Assembly: GCF_013282215.1 (NCBI RefSeq)
Contig: NZ_CP048103.1
Span: 3,501,000-3,564,999 of the forward strand
Reading direction: 5' to 3'
Length of the DNA stretch: 64,000 nucleotides
From: Kroppenstedtia eburnea
GTDB lineage: Bacteria > Bacillota > Bacilli > Thermoactinomycetales > DSM-45169
Part shown: positions 53,643 through 62,802 of the stretch, in pieces
Layout of the letters: each line of letters opens with the position of its first letter
How positions within the stretch are numbered: position 1 is the stretch's first letter
Position numbers and translations under genes: made by a program
Notes under the pieces: model-generated
Database searches by the model: none
The model's input: the letters and a program-made list of their open reading frames with translations, nothing else
Told to the model about the DNA's origin: nothing

Positions 53643-54833
53643 ATGAGTGTACCCATCTACATAGGAAATGACCAAGGCTACTACGGGACCAAAGTTGTCA
53701 GCAGAAACGGGGACCAATTCCTGAAGATGTTTATCCGCAACATGGTGGTCCCCAACCGGGTGGGGGAAATCACCTATAACAATGACCCTCACAATATCAT
53801 GTACCGTGAACGGGAAGGTGACCGGGAATGGTTCTGCGGGAAGCTGGCCATTGAACAATCCGCCGACGACGAACTATTCGATTCCCATGAGCGGCGCCTG
53901 TTCAGCCCCACCTGGTTCCGGGAAGAAGAATACCTGATCATGTTTCGTGTAAGCACCGGCCTGATGCTGCAAGGAACCGACAACCCCGAACCGGTGGTTT
54001 CCGTCGCTTTGCCCACGGACAGTTATATCGACTACAAAGAAGAATTGAAACGGCGTCTCGTCGGAAAGCACAGTTTTGAAGTGAAACAGGGCAACCTTCC
54101 CTACCGGAAGATTGAATTTGAAATCAAACGGGAAAATCTGTACGTGATCAGCCAGCCGATGGCCACCCTCTTCCATATTGCACTGGACCGGGAAGGTCAA
54201 CTTTTGAATGAGGACCTGTTCATCCAAAAAGTGAGTATCAACGACCTGGGATTTGGAACTTCCGATGTGGAAACCCTTCACGGGGAGACCATCATCAAGC
54301 GGCAAAGCTTCACTTCCCGTCACGCAATGATCAATGTCTACCAACTTCTTTCCAAACGGTTGACCGAGTTCTCCCGGGAAGTGGACCCGGACAAACAAGG
54401 AAAAGAGTATCCGATCTGGAGCTTGAACCGGATTATCCGTTCCGGGGAGATCAGCTTTAAAGGCAAAGTTTACGATGTAAATGAAATTGTCAAAGGATGC
54501 ATACAGGAAGTGGGGACCTCTCTGGTGGAGGAAGTGTGGAATCGACTCGATTACGCCGATGACATCACATATATCATCCTGACCGGCGGCTCATCCATTC
54601 CTTTCAAACCATATTACCGGGATCGATTTGGAGACAAACTGATCTTTGCCGAAGATTACGGAATCGATGCCCAGTTCGCCAACGCATTCGGCTTGTGCAA
54701 GTTCACCCAGTCCAAATCGAAAACTGTACCGCTGAAAACACAGCAGGAAGTGGCCGCCACCATTCAAGAGGAGTTTACAGTACCCAGTTCCGCGGAGAAA
54801 CGGGTTGGACGGAAGGGACAAACTAAAAAATAA
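53643..54833 (+). CDS. ParM/StbA-type actin-like ATPase
   Basis: 396 residues; ATG 53643 follows AGGAGGAA. Actin-fold nucleotide motifs: phosphate 1 as IGNDQGYYGTKV at the N-terminus, phosphate 2 as NDLGFGTSDVE near residue 200, and the adenosine motif as YIILTGGSS near residue 315. Plasmid ParM, Alp and related proteins share this pattern and form filaments that push DNA apart. It is on the plus strand in a block that Bacillus lacks between noc and rsmG. The C-terminal 40 residues are basic (RVGRKGQTKK). No adjacent ParR-like adaptor is evident. A chromosomal role is inferred only from position. Confidence 0.82.
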   Translation: MSVPIYIGNDQGYYGTKVVSRNGDQFLKMFIRNMVVPNRVGEITYNNDPHNIMYREREGDREWFCGKLAIEQSADDELFDSHERRLFSPTWFREEEYLIMFRVSTGLMLQGTDNPEPVVSVALPTDSYIDYKEELKRRLVGKHSFEVKQGNLPYRKIEFEIKRENLYVISQPMATLFHIALDREGQLLNEDLFIQKVSINDLGFGTSDVETLHGETIIKRQSFTSRHAMINVYQLLSKRLTEFSREVDPDKQGKEYPIWSLNRIIRSGEISFKGKVYDVNEIVKGCIQEVGTSLVEEVWNRLDYADDITYIILTGGSSIPFKPYYRDRFGDKLIFAEDYGIDAQFANAFGLCKFTQSKSKTVPLKTQQEVAATIQEEFTVPSSAEKRVGRKGQTKK

Positions 54834-54861
54834 CTGCTGAAGCTTTCCTTTCAATCCGGGT

Positions 54862-54893
54862 AAATCCCCCAGGGTATGGAGACCTTGGGGGAT
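54862..54893 (+). terminator. Hairpin between actin-like and MnmG-headed genes
   Basis: AATCCCCCAGG and CCTTGGGGGATT pair around an eight-base loop; no T run, so possibly an attenuating hairpin. Confidence 0.4.
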
Positions 54894-54993
54894 TCCGTAA
54901 CCCTTAACCCAAAGGGCCGATGAACTGCGACCATTCCGCGGCAGCCGCAAAAACCCGAAAAAACCCGAGGGGAATGAAAAGGAGGGGAAACCC

Positions 54994-56526
54994 ATGACTT
55001 ATTCGGGAGAAGATTATGATGTGATTGTGATCGGTAAAGGGCATGCCGGAAAGGAAGCAGCCAAAAAAGCGGCCCGGATGGGGAAAACAGCTTTACTTCT
55101 CAAATTGAATCCGGGTTCCATCGCCTCCGTCATGTGCAGCTCTTCCCAACAGGGATCCCCGGGGGGGATTCCTTCCGGAATTGAAGCCCAACTCGTCCGT
55201 CTGGAAGATGAGAGTAATTGGTCACCAAGATTGAAGTTTGAAAAACTGGATTCCGGTTCTCATCACTCTGTTTATATCTTGCAAGTGCCGGAAATGGATC
55301 CGGAGAAACAACTCCTGTACGGATCCGATGAGGAGGAGTCGGCTCCACCTGAGGTGGAAGCAGTGGATATTTCCGCCGAGACAGGCTCACCTGGGCAGAG
55401 CGTGGAACCTTTTGCGGAAACAAAAGAGATTCCAGACGATGCCCCGGCCTCCGATCCCTCTCCGTATCGCTGGGAAAGAAAATCCTCCCATCCCGAGCCT
55501 GAACCGGAGGAGGACACCGTCCTTCATCAGCGGGAGATTTACAACCGAAAACGCTTGCTGCACCGACAATCCCCTCCGGTCGACCGAGAGCTCCCTACTG
55601 CCGGGCCCCCATCAGGACAGGGGGAAAAATCCAGGGAACCGGTCTTCCGGGAAAGGGATAAGGATCTGAGAAAAAAACTGGTCCAGGATCGCCGTTCCCC
55701 CGTCGATCAGACACATCCGGGATTAAGGGACCTTCCTTCTTCTCCCCCCATCCACGGGAAACAAACCGGAGAATCACCGGCAACGGAAGCTCATCCCCTC
55801 CCGGATGAAAAGGAATCTCATCCCGGACCTTTTACCCATGTACAGCAACCTGGGCAACGCCCTGCCAAACGAACTTCTTCTTCCGTGATTCCCATGGAAC
55901 AAGGGCGGATCAAGCATCGAAAGGCCGGCCGTCAAAAAGAGCCATTCCGTTTAATCGGCAAGGAGAAACAGACTCCACCTACCTCACCGAGCCCGGAGCC
56001 GAGCTCCCCCGATTCTTCGCTGGTATGGGAGGAGCGTAATCCTCAGCGGGAACAGACCCTGACCTACGAACCTTTTCAGGAAATGAAGGAGAAAGGGCCC
56101 CTGTCCCGCCCCAGCATGAACCTGACCAGAGAGAAAGCCGGCACCCGGCGGGAAGGCGCCCGTCCTTCCTCTCCTGCCACTCCCGGCCCATTGCAGGGCC
56201 AATCCCGGAAGTCCCCCCCAACTGTAAATCGGGAGGATCAAGGGATGATGCCGCAACCACAGCGGACGGCCCCCACTCCTCCCCCACGGCGGGAAGAGCC
56301 AAAAACCGGAAGCCACTTCCATCTCAATCAGGAGGCCGCCCGCAACGTATTGAAAAACTCCAATGACGGTTTGAAAAAAGATGAACTCGATATCTCCGAT
56401 CCCTTCGGCCAATCCTACGACGAGTTTCTCACCCCCTTTTCAGGAGGCAATCCTCAGGACGAGCAATTGGAAAAACGAAAGCTGGCCCTGCGTGGACTCC
56501 ACAATTTGATCAACAACCTCGGTTAA
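54994..56526 (+). CDS. MnmG-like dinucleotide-binding head fused to a long disordered region
   Basis: 510 residues; ATG 54994 follows AAAAGGAGGGG. Residues 1-55 mirror the N-terminus of MnmG: YDVIVIGKGHAGKEAAKKAARMG against [23 protein letters not shown] in this genome's MnmG, then CSSSQQGSPGG for CNPSIGG. The rest of MnmG is absent. A short ordered stretch follows (to about residue 110). About 330 residues are then rich in Pro, Ser, Glu, Gln, Arg and Lys with no membrane or coiled regions. A conserved-looking helical tail ends KLALRGLHNLINNLG. It is co-directional with the actin-like gene and followed by a strong terminator. Function unknown. Confidence 0.75.
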   Translation: MTYSGEDYDVIVIGKGHAGKEAAKKAARMGKTALLLKLNPGSIASVMCSSSQQGSPGGIPSGIEAQLVRLEDESNWSPRLKFEKLDSGSHHSVYILQVPEMDPEKQLLYGSDEEESAPPEVEAVDISAETGSPGQSVEPFAETKEIPDDAPASDPSPYRWERKSSHPEPEPEEDTVLHQREIYNRKRLLHRQSPPVDRELPTAGPPSGQGEKSREPVFRERDKDLRKKLVQDRRSPVDQTHPGLRDLPSSPPIHGKQTGESPATEAHPLPDEKESHPGPFTHVQQPGQRPAKRTSSSVIPMEQGRIKHRKAGRQKEPFRLIGKEKQTPPTSPSPEPSSPDSSLVWEERNPQREQTLTYEPFQEMKEKGPLSRPSMNLTREKAGTRREGARPSSPATPGPLQGQSRKSPPTVNREDQGMMPQPQRTAPTPPPRREEPKTGSHFHLNQEAARNVLKNSNDGLKKDELDISDPFGQSYDEFLTPFSGGNPQDEQLEKRKLALRGLHNLINNLG

Positions 56527-56528
56527 AA

Positions 56529-56556
56529 AAAGCAGCCCAGACAACGGCTGCTTTTT
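56529..56556 (+). terminator. Terminator of the MnmG-headed gene
   Basis: AAGCAGCC-cagacaac-GGCTGCTT followed by TTTCC. Confidence 0.85.
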
Positions 56557-56579
56557 CCTTGACCGGATCATCCCCCCAA

Positions 56580-56612
56580 AAACAAAAGCCCCTTCGGACT
56601 ATCCAAAGGGGC
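56580..56612 (-). terminator. Terminator of rsmG
   Basis: On the minus strand GCCCCTT pairs with AAGGGGC, followed by TTTTGTTTTT. Confidence 0.8.
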
Positions 56613-56628
56613 GAAGAAGTCCAGGCCT

Positions 56629-57357
56629 CTATGAGCTGTGCAACGGGTTTCGGGCGGGGGTTCCCGCTTTGCGGGGATACGCTTTGGGAGTGGGCCGCTC
56701 CTTTGTAACAACAATCAGATGCCGCTCTCCCATTTGTTCCGGCAAGGAAAGAGAAATGGAATCAGGTGCTTTCCCCCCCAGGGTTCTCACTCCCGGACGC
56801 GCCTGTTCCACCTCCTCCTCCACATCGGCCCCCTTCAGCGCCACAAACCTTCCCCCGACCCGGACAAAGGGAAGGCAGTATTCAGCCAGCACGTTTAACC
56901 TCGCCACTGCACGGGCTGTCGCTACATCAAAAGATTCCCGGAACATGGGTTTCCGGGCCGCCTCTTCCGCCCGTCCGTGTACACACTCCACCCCGCGCAA
57001 CCCCAGCTCGGCCACGCTTTCCTTCATAAATGTGACACGTTTGTTCAATGAATCCAACAAAACCAGCCGCAAGTGGGGATAAGCGATCTTCAGGGGGATC
57101 CCCGGAAAACCGGCTCCCGTTCCCACATCGATCAGGGAATCCACTTCGGCAAAGGAGAGATGTGATGCCAGGGTGAGGGAATCAAAAAAATGTTTCACAA
57201 AGACTTCCTTCTCATCTGTAATCGCTGTCAGGTTCATCTTTTTGTTACCTTCCACCAACAGGTGGTAATAACGGTAAAAAAGGTCCAGCTGCTCACCGTT
57301 CAGTTGCATCCGCAAACGTTCCCGGGCCGCTTCCCCCAGCCATTCCCGATAATTCAT
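56629..57357 (-). CDS. rsmG: 16S rRNA (guanine527-N7) methyltransferase
   Basis: 242 residues. The N-terminal helices (LNGEQLDLFYRYYHLLVEGN) are followed by the SAM site DVGTGAGFPGIPLKI near residue 75 and the LNALAEYCLPFV region seen as LNVLAEYCLPFV. It modifies G527 of 16S rRNA. Usually next to noc; here about 3.7 kb of extra sequence separates them. The C-terminal YPRKAGTPARNPL is typical. Confidence 0.97.
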   Translation of the reverse strand: MNYREWLGEAARERLRMQLNGEQLDLFYRYYHLLVEGNKKMNLTAITDEKEVFVKHFFDSLTLASHLSFAEVDSLIDVGTGAGFPGIPLKIAYPHLRLVLLDSLNKRVTFMKESVAELGLRGVECVHGRAEEAARKPMFRESFDVATARAVARLNVLAEYCLPFVRVGGRFVALKGADVEEEVEQARPGVRTLGGKAPDSISLSLPEQMGERHLIVVTKERPTPKAYPRKAGTPARNPLHSS

Positions 57358-57378
57358 GATGCTCTCCTTTCATCACCT

Positions 57379-57486
57379 GAAGGAGTTGTGATTCAGTCTG
57401 TTCTTGGACGGTCGGGTTTGGGTTTCCCAATCCGGCACCAAAGTTCTGACGAGCCAAAGGCGCCCCATGGAAAACCCAAACCCCTG
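57379..57486. repeat. Dispersed palindromic repeat, diverged (copy 13)
   Basis: AGGAGTTGTGATTCAGTC, CGGTCGGGTTTGGGTTTCC and GGAAAACCCAAACCCC. Arms have changed together (GGGTTTCC with GGAAAACCC), keeping most of the hairpin. Confidence 0.75.
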
Positions 57487-57523
57487 TGGATAACTTTTTT
57501 CTCGAAAAAAAGCCAAACAACCA

Positions 57524-59410
57524 TCAACTGCTGGCACGTGACTTCCTTCCCTGCTCCAGATGGATCAGCAAGATGGAAATATCCGATGGGTTGACTCCGG
57601 AAATCCGGGAAGCCTGACCCAGGGACAAGGGACGAACCTGGTTCAACTTCTCCTTCGCCTCCGACGAAATCCCCTTCACCTGATCATAGTCCACCCAGTC
57701 CGGGATCCGCTTGTTTTCCATCTTTCTCATTTTCTCCACCTGTTGCAGGGATTTTTTAATATAACCCTCATACTTCAGCTGAATCTCCACCTGTTCCGCC
57801 ACTTCGGGGGTCACCGGCTCCTCCGGCGGGGACAGTTGGTGAATATGCTCTATTTTTACCTCCGGCCGTTTGATCAACTTGGACAACTCCACCGCATGGT
57901 CCAATTCACTGGAACCCACTTTCCGGAGTAAGGCCTGCACCTCGGGAGTCGGCTTCAGAATCGTTTCCCGCAGGCGCTGGATCTCCCCTTCAATCGCCTC
58001 CCGCTTCTTCCGGAACCGACGATACCGCTCTTCAGGGATCAAACCCACTTCATACCCGAGATCTGTCAATCGGAGATCCGCATTGTCATGCCGGAGCAAC
58101 AGGCGGTACTCCGCCCGGGAAGTGAGCAGACGGTAGGGTTCATTGGTGCCCTTGGTCACCAAATCGTCGATGAGCACCCCGATATATGCCTGGGAGCGAT
58201 CCAGAATGACCGGCTCTTCCCCCCGGACCTTCCGGGCGGCATTGATCCCGGCCATTATTCCCTGGGCTGCCGCTTCTTCATAGCCGGAGGTGCCATTGAT
58301 CTGCCCCGCGGTAAACAGATTGGCCACTCTCTTGGTCTCCAGACTGGGCCACAGTTGGGTGGGGATGATGGCATCATACTCGATGGCATATCCCGTCCGC
58401 ATCATTTCCACATTTTCCAAACCGTCGATGGTCCGGAGCAGCGGTTGCTGAATCTCCTCCGGCAAACTGGTGGAAAGCCCCTGCACATACATCTCCAAGG
58501 TCTCCCGACCCTCCGGCTCCAGGAAGATCTGATGCCGGCTTTTATCGGCGAACCGGACGATCTTGTCCTCGATCGAAGGACAGTAGCGGGGACCCTGACC
58601 TTCAATCACACCGGAATACATCGGTGCCCGATGGAGATTGTCCCGGATAAACTCATGGGTTTTTTCATTGGTGTAAGTGAGCCAGCAGGGTAGTTGATCC
58701 GTATTGTATTCCGTGGTTTCATATGAAAAAGCTCTCGGCTCATCATCTCCGGGCTGGATCTCCATTTTGTCCGTATCCACAGTCAACTTGTTGACCCGGG
58801 GCGGTGTCCCTGTCTTGAAGCGCACCGTTTCCAGGCCCAGCTCATGCAGATGATGGGCCAGATTGATGGAGGGTTGCTGATTATTGGGTCCGCTCTCATA
58901 GGTCAGATCGCCGATGATAATTTTGCCCCGCAGGTATGTGCCGGTGGTTAAGACCACACTTTTCGCATAATACTTTGCCCCGGTCCGGGTCAACACGCCA
59001 CGGCAAACCCCGTCCTCCACCAGCAGTTGTTCCACCATGTTTTGGTGAAGCAGCAGCCGGGGCTCGCTCTCCAGGGTCTTTTTCATCTCCTGTTGGTACA
59101 ACACTTTGTCCGCCTGCGCCCGAAGTGCGTAGACAGCAGGCCCTTTCCCGGTGTTCAACATCCGCATCTGGATGTGGGTTTTGTCGATGTTTCGCCCCAT
59201 CTCCCCGCCGAGGGCGTCCACTTCGCGCACCACATGCCCTTTGGCCGGACCGCCGATGGATGGATTGCAGGGCATATAAGCGATCGTATCCAGACTCAAG
59301 GTGAGCAGAAGTGTGGAACACCCCATCCGGGCAGCGGCCAAAGCCGCCTCACAGCCGGCATGACCCGCTCCGATCACCACTACATCAAATTCATCTCCGG
59401 AAGTTGGCAT
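57524..59410 (-). CDS. mnmG: tRNA uridine-5-carboxymethylaminomethyl modification enzyme MnmG (GidA)
   Basis: 628 residues from ATG 59410 with GGGGGG upstream. FAD-binding [10 protein letters not shown] at the N-terminus, the [12 protein letters not shown] block, [13 protein letters not shown], and [16 protein letters not shown] near residue 365. The C-terminal helical domain contacts MnmE. With MnmE it installs the cmnm5 group at U34 of several tRNAs. The order mnmE-mnmG is conserved. Confidence 0.98.
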   Translation of the reverse strand: MPTSGDEFDVVVIGAGHAGCEAALAAARMGCSTLLLTLSLDTIAYMPCNPSIGGPAKGHVVREVDALGGEMGRNIDKTHIQMRMLNTGKGPAVYALRAQADKVLYQQEMKKTLESEPRLLLHQNMVEQLLVEDGVCRGVLTRTGAKYYAKSVVLTTGTYLRGKIIIGDLTYESGPNNQQPSINLAHHLHELGLETVRFKTGTPPRVNKLTVDTDKMEIQPGDDEPRAFSYETTEYNTDQLPCWLTYTNEKTHEFIRDNLHRAPMYSGVIEGQGPRYCPSIEDKIVRFADKSRHQIFLEPEGRETLEMYVQGLSTSLPEEIQQPLLRTIDGLENVEMMRTGYAIEYDAIIPTQLWPSLETKRVANLFTAGQINGTSGYEEAAAQGIMAGINAARKVRGEEPVILDRSQAYIGVLIDDLVTKGTNEPYRLLTSRAEYRLLLRHDNADLRLTDLGYEVGLIPEERYRRFRKKREAIEGEIQRLRETILKPTPEVQALLRKVGSSELDHAVELSKLIKRPEVKIEHIHQLSPPEEPVTPEVAEQVEIQLKYEGYIKKSLQQVEKMRKMENKRIPDWVDYDQVKGISSEAKEKLNQVRPLSLGQASRISGVNPSDISILLIHLEQGRKSRASS

Positions 59411-59426
59411 GGGTATCCCCCCTTTG

Positions 59427-60803
59427 TTATTTTCCCAAACAGAACTGGGAAAAGATCTGATCAATCAGATCCTCGGCCACGGCATCCCCGATAATCTCGC
59501 CAAGGGATTGCCAGGCGTTTTTCAGATCGATTTCCACCATATCCAAAGGCACCCCCGCCTCAATCCCTTCGATGGCATCCCGGACCTGCTGTGCGGCTTG
59601 TTTCAGCAGACTGATATGGCGGGCATTGCTGACATAGGTGGCGTCGGCAGCGACGGCCTTTCCACCCAGGAAAAGATCGACGATCGCCTCTTCCAATGGA
59701 TCGATCCCCTGTTCACGGATCATCGAAGTGGTGATCAAGGGTGCTTCCCCGATCAGATTGCGCACCTCCTGCAGGTCGAGGCGCCGGGGCAGGTCCATCT
59801 TGTTCACCACCACAATCACGGTCTGATTGCGGACCATTTTCAGCAATTTCCTGTCATCCTCCGACAGGGATTCCCCGTGATTCAGAAGCAGAAGGATCAA
59901 ATCCGCCCCCTCCAGTGCTTGGTGAGAGCGTTCCACCCCGATCCGTTCCACCACATCCTCCGTCTCCCGGATCCCCGCCGTATCCACCAGACGCAGGGGA
60001 ATCCCCCGCACATTGACATATTCCTCGATCACATCCCGGGTCGTTCCGGGGATATCCGTGACAATCGCCTTGTTTTCCCGGGCGAGGGCATTTAAGAGAG
60101 AGGATTTTCCCACATTGGGACGGCCGACAATCACGGTCCCGATTCCCTCCCGGTAGATTTTCCCCTGGCGGGCGGTCTGGAGGAGATGGTTGATCCTCTC
60201 TTCGATCCCCCGGGATTTTTTCAGCATGATCTCTTCGGTCAATTGTTCCGCATCGTATTCCGGATAATCCACATTGACCGCCAAATGAGCCAGGGTTTCA
60301 AGAATTTCCCTCCGCAGCTGTTGAATCAGGCCGGACAATCTCCCCTCCGCCTGCTGCATCGCCACCCGGGCCGCCCGATCCGTCTTGGAGCGGATCAGGT
60401 CGATGACAGCCTCCGCTTGCGAGAGATCGATCCGTCCGTTCAGAAAAGCCCGTTTGGTGAACTCTCCAGGTTCCGCCAGCCGTGCGCCGGCGGACAAGAC
60501 TTCCTCCAAAACAGCCTGTACCGGCACCATTCCCCCGTGGCAACTGATCTCCACCACATCTTCCCTGGTAAAAGTCCGGGGAGATCGCATCACCGTCACC
60601 AAAACCTCGTCGATGGGATTTCCTTGCCCGGAGTTTACAATGGTCCCGTAATGGACGGTATGGCTTTCCGCGTCCCGCAATGATTTTTTCCCTCTGTATA
60701 TGCGATCGGCCACTCGGATGGCTTCCGGACCGCTCACCCGGATGACCGCGATTCCCGCTTCACCCACGGGAGTCGAGATGGCCGCAATCGTATCGGTTTC
60801 CAT
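59427..60803 (-). CDS. mnmE: tRNA modification GTPase MnmE (TrmE)
   Basis: 458 residues. The N-terminal domain ([22 protein letters not shown]) forms the dimer and binds folate. The inserted G domain has [14 protein letters not shown] near residue 228, the DTAGIRET G3 and NKMD G4 motifs. The C-terminal CIGK motif appears as FCLGK at the very end. It works with MnmG. The stop lies 16 bases before the mnmG start. Confidence 0.98.
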   Translation of the reverse strand: METDTIAAISTPVGEAGIAVIRVSGPEAIRVADRIYRGKKSLRDAESHTVHYGTIVNSGQGNPIDEVLVTVMRSPRTFTREDVVEISCHGGMVPVQAVLEEVLSAGARLAEPGEFTKRAFLNGRIDLSQAEAVIDLIRSKTDRAARVAMQQAEGRLSGLIQQLRREILETLAHLAVNVDYPEYDAEQLTEEIMLKKSRGIEERINHLLQTARQGKIYREGIGTVIVGRPNVGKSSLLNALARENKAIVTDIPGTTRDVIEEYVNVRGIPLRLVDTAGIRETEDVVERIGVERSHQALEGADLILLLLNHGESLSEDDRKLLKMVRNQTVIVVVNKMDLPRRLDLQEVRNLIGEAPLITTSMIREQGIDPLEEAIVDLFLGGKAVAADATYVSNARHISLLKQAAQQVRDAIEGIEAGVPLDMVEIDLKNAWQSLGEIIGDAVAEDLIDQIFSQFCLGK

Positions 60804-60893
60804 CCCGTTTCACCCCTCGAATATTCCTTCACATATGATCCGATCTTTAATCATAGCATACGGTAAATGGAAAACAAACAACCCCCGGCAATG

Positions 60894-60922
60894 CAAAAAA
60901 ACTCCCCGGAATGGAGAGTCCA
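60894..60922 (-). terminator. Terminator between jag and mnmE
   Basis: On the minus strand ACTCTCC-attcc-GGGGAGT followed by seven T. Confidence 0.85.
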
Positions 60923-60949
60923 TGATCATCAGCCCGTAACGGAAAACTG

Positions 60950-61582
60950 TCAACGGTCGGTTTTGGGAGCCACCACCACATGACGACGGGGGTCCTCCCC
61001 CTCACTGTAGGTCACCACTCCGGCGTGCTTCTGCTGGATTCGGGTATGGATCACTTTTCGTTCCATCGGATTCATGGGCTCCAGGGAAAGGGGAGAACCG
61101 GTGGCCGTCACCTTCTCCGCGATTCGGTCTGCCAGCCCCATCAAGGTTTGCCGCCGCCGTTCCCGATACCCCTGTGCATCCAATACAATCCGGGTGTAGG
61201 GCCCGGCATTCCGGTGGGCGGCCACATTGACCAGATACTGCAGGGCATCCAAGGTTTGACCCCGTCGACCGATCAGCATGCCCAAATGATCTCCGGAAAG
61301 GAGGATCCAAGTATGCTCCGGCTCCTCTTTGACTTCCAACCTCACCGATTTCAGTCCCATCCGATCCAGGACACTGCGCAAAAAGGAGAGCCCCTGCTCG
61401 AGGGGAGTGGGGATCAATTTCACCTCCACCTTGGCCTCCCGACTGCCGATCCATCCCAGAAATCCCCGGCTCGCCTCTTCCAAGACGGAGATCTCCACCT
61501 GATCCCGGGTGGCACCCAATCGTCTGAGGGCCTCCTCCACCGCAGCTTCCACCGTTTTTCCCGTTACGGTCAGTTTTTTCAA
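60950..61582 (-). CDS. jag: RNA-binding protein Jag/KhpB (Jag-N, KH, R3H)
   Basis: 210 residues from TTG 61582 with GGGAGGG upstream. Jag_N begins KKLTVTGKTVEAAVEEAL. The KH domain has GMLIGRRGQTLDALQYLVN near residue 110, and the C-terminal R3H domain has MNPMERKVIHTRIQ. It partners KhpA in RNA binding and affects division and wall growth. It normally follows yidC, but here a dispersed repeat of 190 bases separates them. Confidence 0.96.
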   Translation of the reverse strand: MKKLTVTGKTVEAAVEEALRRLGATRDQVEISVLEEASRGFLGWIGSREAKVEVKLIPTPLEQGLSFLRSVLDRMGLKSVRLEVKEEPEHTWILLSGDHLGMLIGRRGQTLDALQYLVNVAAHRNAGPYTRIVLDAQGYRERRRQTLMGLADRIAEKVTATGSPLSLEPMNPMERKVIHTRIQQKHAGVVTYSEGEDPRRHVVVAPKTDR

Positions 61583-61600
61583 CGGGCTGCACCCTCCCGT

Positions 61601-61793
61601 CCAGAAGCGTTGTGATTTAGTGCATTCCTGTCCGGTCGGGATTGGGTTTCACATGACCTTCCGGTTGTTCTGACGATCCAAAGATGCTCCATGTAAAACC
61701 CAATCCTCCCTGCATAGCGTGACCGGGGAGCGAAGCGACCCTAGGCACGACTTGTGCCCTATGGGTATGACGGCTTTTTCACAATGCTTCTAG
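61601..61793. repeat. Dispersed palindromic repeat, full length (copy 14)
   Basis: CCAGAAGCGTTGTGATTTAG at one edge, hairpin, one GCATAGCGTGACCGGGGAG unit, GTGCCCTATGGGTATGACG and TTCACAATGCTTCTAG. The terminal CTA is the TAG stop codon of yidC. Confidence 0.9.
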
Positions 61794-62527
61794 CTTTTTT
61801 TTGCTTTATATTTATCCCCGATGAAGTAATACTGAACCATCGTGAACAGGTTGCTGTAGATCCAGTACAGGGGCAGAGCTGCCGGAAATTGGAAAGCCAA
61901 TACGAAGATCATCACCGGCATGATAAACAGAAACGCTCTCTGCTGAGGGTTGTCACCCATCCCCATGACCACGGACTGCAAATAGGTGGTCAGAGCGGCC
62001 AACAAGGGCAAGATATAATAGGGATCTTGCTCTCCCAACTGCATCCACAGAAAACTGGACTTGGCAATCGTCGGCTCCCTCATAATCGCTTGATAAAAGG
62101 CGATCAGGATCGGAAGCTGGATCAACATCGGCAGACACCCGGCCAGGGGATTCACGTTGTGCTTCTGGAAGAGCTTCATCGTCTCTTCCTGCAATTTCTG
62201 CTGATTATTCTTGTACTTCTCCTGAAGCTTCTTCATTTCCGGTTGCAATACCTGCATCGCCCGGGAACTTTTCATCTGTTTCAGGGTGAGCGGAAGCACC
62301 ACCAACCGGATCAGAATCGTGGCCGCCAAAATGGCCAGGCCCCAGCTGCCCAGGACGTCATTGAAAAAGTCCAGCAACTGTTGCAAAGGATAGACAAAGT
62401 ATTTTTCCCAAAAGCCGGCGGTTTTCGGATCGATGGGCTTCATCTGGTCCGGGTTGGGACTGCAACCGCCCATGAGGAAAATCGCTGCGACCAAGGTTAG
62501 AATCAGTATCAGGCGTCCTCTGCGCAA
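61790..62527 (-). CDS. yidC: Membrane protein insertase YidC (SpoIIIJ/OxaA1)
   Basis: 245 residues from TTG 62527, six bases after GGAGGAG. A lipoprotein signal peptide ends in LMGGC. Five membrane segments with the conserved hydrophilic-groove Arg in TILIRLVVLP. GCLPMLIQLPIL is the family signature. It inserts membrane proteins; the Bacillus paralogue SpoIIIJ is also required in sporulation. The C-terminus ends KYKAKKS, with the stop inside a dispersed repeat edge. Confidence 0.97.
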   Translation of the reverse strand: MRRGRLILILTLVAAIFLMGGCSPNPDQMKPIDPKTAGFWEKYFVYPLQQLLDFFNDVLGSWGLAILAATILIRLVVLPLTLKQMKSSRAMQVLQPEMKKLQEKYKNNQQKLQEETMKLFQKHNVNPLAGCLPMLIQLPILIAFYQAIMREPTIAKSSFLWMQLGEQDPYYILPLLAALTTYLQSVVMGMGDNPQQRAFLFIMPVMIFVLAFQFPAALPLYWIYSNLFTMVQYYFIGDKYKAKKS

Positions 62528-62592
62528 GAAAGACTCCTCCTTCAAAATCGGCCGGTGAAAAAACGGATCCAACAAGTTAAAAGCGGAATGAT

Positions 62593-62802
62593 TCAGGGAA
62601 CCGGATCAAATCCCCCCGGATGAAAAGGATGGCATTTGGCAATTCGTTTCACAGTGAGCCATCCACCCCGAAGAAAACCGTATCGCGAGATGGCAACATA
62701 GCCGTAATGGGAGCAAGTGGGAGCGAAACGGCAGGTGGGAGGGGTCAGAGGGGATATAAAACGTTGATAAAAACGGATCAGAACAAGAGCTGCCGCTTTC
62801 AT
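62593..62802 (-). CDS. yidD: Membrane protein insertion efficiency factor YidD
   Basis: 69 residues. [25 protein letters not shown] pattern with three Cys, then HGxxxGxWL-type [13 protein letters not shown] and [13 protein letters not shown], all hallmarks. The start overlaps the rnpA end by four bases. Confidence 0.97.
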   Translation of the reverse strand: MKAAALVLIRFYQRFISPLTPPTCRFAPTCSHYGYVAISRYGFLRGGWLTVKRIAKCHPFHPGGFDPVP

